Origin: Porphyromonadaceae bacterium
Lineage (GTDB): Bacteria; Bacteroidota; Bacteroidia; Bacteroidales; Tannerellaceae
DNA: 11,894 bases
Reading direction: 5' to 3'
Assembly: GCA_003517945.1 (NCBI GenBank)
Contig: DOZP01000158.1
Location: 1-11,894, forward strand
In this document: in pieces, positions 7,070 to 11,894 of the stretch
Layout of the letters: every line of letters starts with the position of its first letter
Numbering within the stretch: the first letter of the stretch is position 1
The notes under the pieces: model-generated
Seen by the model: only the letters and a program-made list of their open reading frames with translations
What the model was told of the DNA's origin: nothing
The model's database searches: none
Position numbers and translations under genes: made by a program

Positions 7070-10000
7070 GAAACGATTCGTCCTGATATTATTAAGCTCT
7101 TGTTATTTTACATCTTTATTCGGCATAAACGAATTCGCGTTCAAACATCTGGAAGTAAGTGACGGACTTTCCAACAGTCAAATCAACTATATCACAAAAG
7201 ATTCGCAGGGCTTTATGTGGTTCTCAACATTTTACGGACTTAACCGGTATGACGGCTATACATTTAAAGTGTTTACCCACAACAGCAAAGATCCTTATTC
7301 CCTGCCCGATAATAATATTAGTGACGTACAGGAGCATATCGACGGTTTGCTTTGGATCCGTACGGCACGTTCGGGATATGTGTATTATGATCCGGAAAAA
7401 GAGACGTTTCATCCGGCGGGGCCTTTGCTGGAAGAAAAATATGGAATCCCGGATTCTCCTTACCGGATGTACATAGATAAGGAGAAAAATATCTGGTCGT
7501 ATGCCTATGACGGGACCCATTATTATAATATGGAAGAAGAGAAACTTTATTTTTATCCGGTTGAGGAATCATTGAAAGAACAGTCTGTAAGCCTTGTTTC
7601 TTTTGCAGAAGATGAAAATGCCGTCGTGTTACTCTATTCCAATGGTTATTTTGAGTTGGTGGATCGAAAGACGAAAGAAATAACGCACCGCAACCGGCAA
7701 CTTGTTAATACCGAAGATATTGAATCCCGGAAATACGGAATGCTTATTGATGCCGACGGAGATTATTGGGTGTACGGCGATGATGGTATATGGATGTATA
7801 ATAGGGGCGAAGACGGGTGGCAACACGTTAGCGCCCGGAAAGACTCGCCTTATGTCCTTTCTTCCGAAAGTTACGTGAAAGCAATAAAAATGGATGCTCA
7901 AAACCAAATCTGGATAGCTATGGATCATGGAGGCATCAACATTATCAATAAAAACCTGCATACCGTAAAGTATCTTCAAAATGATGTATTTGACGAAAGA
8001 AGTATCCTGCAAAACAGCGTAAACGCGTTGTACTGCGATGAGAACGGCGGAGTATGGATAGGTTATTATAAAAGAGGTATTTCCTATTATAACGAAAGTA
8101 TATTCAAATTCCGTACCGATTATCTTTCCGATTTTAACCGGATTAATGGTTTTACTTCCGATGTAAATAGGATTGTCGAAGATAAGCAAGCCAACTTGTG
8201 GGTGGGAACCAGCAGTGGACTTGTTTTCATAAACCGCGAGACAGATGAACGAAAAATATACCAACATGAACCGGGCAGGAATTCATTATCGGGCAACGTA
8301 ATCGTAAGCATGCTGAAAGCTAAAGATGGGAAAATCTGGATAGGGACTTTCTTCGGCGGACTTAACGCTTTTGACGGACAGGTTTTTACGCATTACAGGC
8401 GTCACCCGGACAATCCCAACTCTTTAGTCAACGACAATGTATGGGCATTGGCGGAAAGCAGCGACGGATATATCTGGATAGGGACTTTGGGTAGCGGATT
8501 GCAGGGTCTTGATCCGCGTACCGGAAAGTTTACCTATTATCCCAAAATAGGATCGGGTTTTGAAAACGAATACATTATGTCTATTTGCATAGGCCGCGAT
8601 AAGAATCTGTACATGGCTACTTCCGAAGGCATAACGGTGTATTCGCCATCGGCTAATACATTTGAGAAATGGCTGACAAATAAAAAAGGGACACAGACGT
8701 TTTCGCACCCGAATCTGAACGAGATTTATGAAGACAGCCGGGGGCTGCTCTGGGTTGCTACTTCCGAGGGTCTTAATGTTTATGACCGTAAAAACGACGA
8801 AATCATTCTGCCTGTAAATGACCCGCCCTTGGGAAATGAGATCATTCAGGCTATTATAGAGGATAACAACAAAAACATGTGGATTACCACTACCGGCAGT
8901 ATATTTAATATTATGGTCAATATTGATCCCAGAACAGGGGTATATACTTACGTCTGCCACCGCTATGGCGAATTGGACGGTTTACAGGGGCAGCAATTCA
9001 ATATGCGCGCCATAGCTAAAACTTTCCGGGGAGAAATCATGGCCGGAGGCATTCGGGGATTAAGTTTTTTCGATCCCGAAGCATTGAAATACAATCACAG
9101 TACTCCCCAAATAGAATTTACAGGGTTGAAACTATTCAATCAAGAGGTTAAAATAGACAGTGTATATGACGGAAACCGCATTTTACCACGGTCTCTGGAC
9201 CATACGGAGAGTATCAGGCTAAAATACAAACAAAATATTTTTTCTGTTTTTTTCTCGGCAATGAATTATATTTTGCCGGAAAAGACCAGATACATGTATA
9301 TGCTCGAAGGATTTAACCCGGACTGGCTTACTACGCATACCAACAGTCTGACATATACCAATCTGTCGGCAGGAGAATATGTTTTAAAGGTAAAGGCAAT
9401 CAACAGTGACGGTTTCAGCAACCATGAAACCTCCGAACTTAAAATCATAATTGCGCCTCCTTTCTGGGCATCGCCTATAGCTTACATTATATATTTTATC
9501 ATGATAACAGGTATACTCTTATTGATCCGCAGGCAGATATTGCGTAATGAACAACGTAAATATAAACTGTTACAGATAGAACAGGAGGCACAGCAGAAGC
9601 ATGAGATTGATGATATGAAACTGCGTTTCTTCACTAACATAAGTCATGAGTTACGCACACCGCTTACATTGATAATTTCTCCGCTGGAAAATGTGATCAA
9701 ACAGATTGATAATAAAGACCAGAAAAATAAACTGGAGATGGTACACCGCAATGCGATGCGGTTGCTTGGTATGGTTAACCAGTTGCTTGATTTCAGAAAA
9801 AGCGATGTGAGAGGTCATCAGTTTAATCCTTCTCAAGGAGATATCGTTGATTTTATCCGTAATGTCGGCAATTCTTTCAGTGAATATTCGGAAAAGAAAA
9901 ATGTGCGCCAATTCTTTTTCCCGGCTGTCGATGAATTATTCATGGTGTTTGATGAGGATAAAATGAGTAAAATAATCACAAATTTGTTATCGAATGCCTT

Positions 10001-11180
10001 TAAGTTTACTCCGGAAGGGGGGAGGGTGGATGTTTTTCTGGACCGGTTACCTGCTACGGATGAGCAACCGGCGCAGGTCGAGATTAAGGTTTCGGATACG
10101 GGTATTGGTATAAAAGATGAAGACAAGAAACTGATATTCGAACGGTTTTATCAGGTTCAACAAAAAGAAGGACAGAAAACGGATGGAAGCGGCATCGGGC
10201 TGCATCTGGTTAAAGAATTTGTTTCCCTCCACAATGGCACTATTGTCGTACTCGACAACATGGGTAAGGGTAGTGTATTTATTATTACGATTCCGATTGT
10301 TCAGGTGCAGGTCTCACAAGAACCCAAAGTTGAGCCTGTGCAGGATGGTTTAAATGTACTTCCGGAAGCATCACCGGCCGACGAACTTCCGGTCGATCAT
10401 ACGGAGCCGATTGAGAGCGAATTACCTCTCGTTCTTGTTGTTGACGATAATGAAGATTTTCGTCATTTTATGCGCGACAGCTTATCGTCCGAGTATAGGG
10501 TCGAGGTTGCGTCGGATGGCGCCAATGCGTGGGTTATGATTCCGGAACTACAACCGGATATAATTGTAAGTGATGTAATGATGCCTGACATGGATGGCAA
10601 CGAATTGTCCAAATTGGTAAAAACGGATATACGTACTTCGCATATTCCCTTAATCTTACTAACTGCCCGTTCCGCCAAAGAACAGAAGTTGGAAGGTTTG
10701 GAGAGTGGTGCGGATGATTATATCACCAAACCGTTCGATTTTGATATACTCAATTTACGTATCAAAAAACTGTTGCAACTCCGACAAAAGCGTCAGGAGA
10801 ACTTTAATCCGCGCATGGAGATTGCGCCAAGTGAAATTACAATCACTTCACTGGACGAAAAGTTGGTAAGGAAAGCCATTCAATATGTAGAAGCCAATAT
10901 CAGCCGAAGCGAACTTTCTGTTGACGAACTAAGTAGCGAGCTTAATATGAGCCGGGCACATCTGTATAAAAAGATACTTTTCATTACGGGAAAATCGCCT
11001 ATTGAATTTATACGCATTATACGTTTAAAACGTGCCGCACAATTTCTGCGTGAAAGTCAGCAGACTGTGTCTGAAATCGCTTATCAGACAGGATTCAGCA
11101 ATCTGAAGTTTTTCAGGAAATATTTTAAAGAAGAGTTTGGGGTTTTGCCTTCCGAGTATCAGGACAGGGAGGGGAAATAA
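7068..11180 (+). CDS. Hybrid two-component system regulator (HTCS)
   Basis: The 1370-residue protein is a one-polypeptide sensor, kinase and transcription activator. A signal peptide (1-19, MKRFVLILLSSCYF) precedes a periplasmic sensor with about 13 visible propeller-blade motifs of the W-hydrophobic-x-T-x-x-GL type (roughly 25-735), the usual two seven-bladed propellers. A Y_Y_Y domain follows (about 735-797, YMYMLEGFNPDW), then one membrane span (about 803-825). The kinase has His860 in SHELRTP, Asn972 and Asn976 in TNLLSNAFKF, and the boxes DTGIGI and GSGIGLHLVKEF. After a proline- and acid-rich linker comes a receiver domain with Asp1126, phospho-acceptor Asp1169 (SDVMMPD), Thr1199 and Lys1221. 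An AraC-type DNA-binding domain (about 1265-1367) ends the protein. All catalytic residues are intact. ATG at 7068 is preferred over an in-frame TTG at 7059. HTCS proteins usually bind a specific oligosaccharide and activate adjacent polysaccharide utilisation genes, here probably GH3 and GH31. Confidence 0.96.
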   Translation: MKRFVLILLSSCYFTSLFGINEFAFKHLEVSDGLSNSQINYITKDSQGFMWFSTFYGLNRYDGYTFKVFTHNSKDPYSLPDNNISDVQEHIDGLLWIRTARSGYVYYDPEKETFHPAGPLLEEKYGIPDSPYRMYIDKEKNIWSYAYDGTHYYNMEEEKLYFYPVEESLKEQSVSLVSFAEDENAVVLLYSNGYFELVDRKTKEITHRNRQLVNTEDIESRKYGMLIDADGDYWVYGDDGIWMYNRGEDGWQHVSARKDSPYVLSSESYVKAIKMDAQNQIWIAMDHGGINIINKNLHTVKYLQNDVFDERSILQNSVNALYCDENGGVWIGYYKRGISYYNESIFKFRTDYLSDFNRINGFTSDVNRIVEDKQANLWVGTSSGLVFINRETDERKIYQHEPGRNSLSGNVIVSMLKAKDGKIWIGTFFGGLNAFDGQVFTHYRRHPDNPNSLVNDNVWALAESSDGYIWIGTLGSGLQGLDPRTGKFTYYPKIGSGFENEYIMSICIGRDKNLYMATSEGITVYSPSANTFEKWLTNKKGTQTFSHPNLNEIYEDSRGLLWVATSEGLNVYDRKNDEIILPVNDPPLGNEIIQAIIEDNNKNMWITTTGSIFNIMVNIDPRTGVYTYVCHRYGELDGLQGQQFNMRAIAKTFRGEIMAGGIRGLSFFDPEALKYNHSTPQIEFTGLKLFNQEVKIDSVYDGNRILPRSLDHTESIRLKYKQNIFSVFFSAMNYILPEKTRYMYMLEGFNPDWLTTHTNSLTYTNLSAGEYVLKVKAINSDGFSNHETSELKIIIAPPFWASPIAYIIYFIMITGILLLIRRQILRNEQRKYKLLQIEQEAQQKHEIDDMKLRFFTNISHELRTPLTLIISPLENVIKQIDNKDQKNKLEMVHRNAMRLLGMVNQLLDFRKSDVRGHQFNPSQGDIVDFIRNVGNSFSEYSEKKNVRQFFFPAVDELFMVFDEDKMSKIITNLLSNAFKFTPEGGRVDVFLDRLPATDEQPAQVEIKVSDTGIGIKDEDKKLIFERFYQVQQKEGQKTDGSGIGLHLVKEFVSLHNGTIVVLDNMGKGSVFIITIPIVQVQVSQEPKVEPVQDGLNVLPEASPADELPVDHTEPIESELPLVLVVDDNEDFRHFMRDSLSSEYRVEVASDGANAWVMIPELQPDIIVSDVMMPDMDGNELSKLVKTDIRTSHIPLILLTARSAKEQKLEGLESGADDYITKPFDFDILNLRIKKLLQLRQKRQENFNPRMEIAPSEITITSLDEKLVRKAIQYVEANISRSELSVDELSSELNMSRAHLYKKILFITGKSPIEFIRIIRLKRAAQFLRESQQTVSEIAYQTGFSNLKFFRKYFKEEFGVLPSEYQDREGK

Positions 11181-11189
11181 GAGGTTGAA

Positions 11190-11215
11190 AGGGGGTATTT
11201 GACGAAACATCCCCT
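11190..11215 (+). terminator. Stem-loop after the HTCS stop, possible terminator
   Basis: The left arm starting AGGGGGT and the right arm ending ATCCCCT form an 11-position stem with one G-U pair and one A-C mismatch (A11197/C11208), closed by a GACG loop at 11201-11204. It begins 10 nt after the stop codon. No U-run follows, so it is not a standard intrinsic terminator. It may instead trim or stabilise the HTCS mRNA end, or separate HTCS from GH31 expression. Confidence 0.4.
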
Positions 11216-11245
11216 AAACTAAGACATTACTGCTACTCCTCCGTC

Positions 11246-11260
11246 TTGTTTGCGCAACAA
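11246..11260. promoter_or_regulatory. Imperfect palindrome upstream of the GH31 gene
   Basis: TTG-TT-TGCGCA-A-CAA is a dyad centred on the 6-bp palindrome TGCGCA (11251-11256), with one unpaired base in the left arm. It lies about 70 nt before the GH31 start, upstream of a weak -7-like TAATTTTA at 11291-11298. It could be an operator or HTCS target, but AraC-type proteins more often bind direct repeats, so the functional reading is weak. Confidence 0.2.
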
Positions 11261-11327
11261 AACATATCCCATGTGTTTCGGTTATTTCTCTAATTTTACA
11301 ACACGAAAATATTAACCGGTAAAAGTT

Positions 11328-11894
11328 ATGAGAAACTTAACGCACAGTTTATGGATGTTTGTATGTTTTTCGCTGTTTTCGTGTACAAAACAAAGTTATG
11401 AGAAGACACAGGACGGTATCATTGTTAACTTGCGCCAAAAGCAATCAACAGATGCAGGAATGGTAAGGTTGCAGGTCATTAACGACAAGGTAATCCGCGT
11501 TTCGGCTACACCCGGAAAGCAATTTTCGAAAGAGGAGAGTCTGATCATCGTGCCGCAGGCAGAAAACCAAACTTCATTCTCGGTAGAAGAAATAGAACAA
11601 CTGCTTATTATCCACACGGTTGACCTGCAAGTGAGCATAGATCGCAGTACCGGAGAAGTTGTATTTGCAGATAAAGACGGAAGTGCTATTCTGCGCGAAA
11701 ATACGGGAGGTGGAAAAACTTTTTCTCCCGTCACTATAGAAGGTACGAAAGCCTATGCCCTGCGACAAGTATTCGAATCGCCCGCAGATGAAGCATTTTA
11801 CGGATTGGGCCAACATCAGGCCGACGAATTTAATTATAAAGGAAAGAATGAAACGCTGTTGCAATATAATACGAAAGTATCCGTACCTTTTATT
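11328..11894 (+). CDS. Glycoside hydrolase family 31 (alpha-xylosidase-like), N-terminal part (cut by right edge)
   Basis: The first 189 residues are present. They begin with a signal sequence ending SLFSC at Cys19, followed by TKQ, which looks like a lipoprotein signal with a slightly unusual lipobox (Phe at -2), so a lipid-anchored enzyme is likely. The N-terminal beta-sandwich follows (VRLQVINDKVIRVSATP), then FYGLGQHQADEFNYKG from residue 157, the conserved GH31 segment just before the catalytic barrel. The catalytic aspartates would lie beyond the edge. Among GH31 enzymes this N-terminus is most like bacterial alpha-xylosidases that remove xylose from xyloglucan oligosaccharides; alpha-glucosidase activity cannot be excluded. 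The gene lies 147 nt after the HTCS stop, with a stem-loop between them, so it may have its own promoter. Start chosen at the first ATG that gives the full signal peptide. Confidence 0.85.
   Translation, partial: MRNLTHSLWMFVCFSLFSCTKQSYEKTQDGIIVNLRQKQSTDAGMVRLQVINDKVIRVSATPGKQFSKEESLIIVPQAENQTSFSVEEIEQLLIIHTVDLQVSIDRSTGEVVFADKDGSAILRENTGGGKTFSPVTIEGTKAYALRQVFESPADEAFYGLGQHQADEFNYKGKNETLLQYNTKVSVPFI

Noticed and set aside
11396..11864. Two open frames on the minus strand (112 and 96 codons) under the GH31 start
   Set aside because: They are antisense to a gene with a clear signal peptide and GH31 motifs, and their translations show no known domain.

Overview
The window looks like a piece of a Bacteroidales (Bacteroidota) chromosome; genus not determined. 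The reasons are a giant hybrid two-component regulator (HTCS), secreted or lipidated glycoside hydrolases, almost no Shine-Dalgarno sites before the starts, A/T-rich leaders, and candidate -7 boxes of the Bacteroidota form TAnnTTTG.

Left part (1-4434). A TldD/PmbA-type protease with a Tat-like N-terminus runs off the left edge on the minus strand. It diverges from a tight plus-strand operon: gmd (GDP-mannose 4,6-dehydratase), fcl (GDP-L-fucose synthase, 1 nt after the gmd stop) and a tandem ABC ATPase of the ModF/PhrA type (12 nt after fcl). gmd and fcl together convert GDP-mannose to GDP-L-fucose for surface glycans. The ABC protein has no membrane segment, a degenerate first ATPase site and a Cys/His-rich linker; its role beside the fucose genes is unknown.

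Right part (4427-11894). A secreted family GH3 beta-glycosidase on the minus strand ends convergently with the ABC gene, overlapping it by 8 bp. Behind its start (6640-6807) is a frame with no start codon and an in-frame stop that reads like the last ~55 residues of a GH43-type glycosidase, apparently the stump of a lost gene. Next comes a divergent HTCS (periplasmic propellers, Y_Y_Y, one membrane span, histidine kinase, receiver, AraC-type DNA-binding domain), then the start of a GH31 gene (alpha-xylosidase-like) cut by the right edge. HTCS plus GH3, GH31 and a GH43 relic suggest a glycan utilisation locus, with xyloglucan or a related xylose-decorated glycan as the most economical guess. 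The HTCS would sense a released oligosaccharide in the periplasm and activate the neighbouring hydrolase genes.

The points most worth a second look are the GH43 relic, the overlapping inverted repeats that include the HTCS start codon, and the odd ABC ATPase in the GDP-fucose operon. I see no tRNA, rRNA, CRISPR array, insertion sequence or clear sign of a wholly new system.
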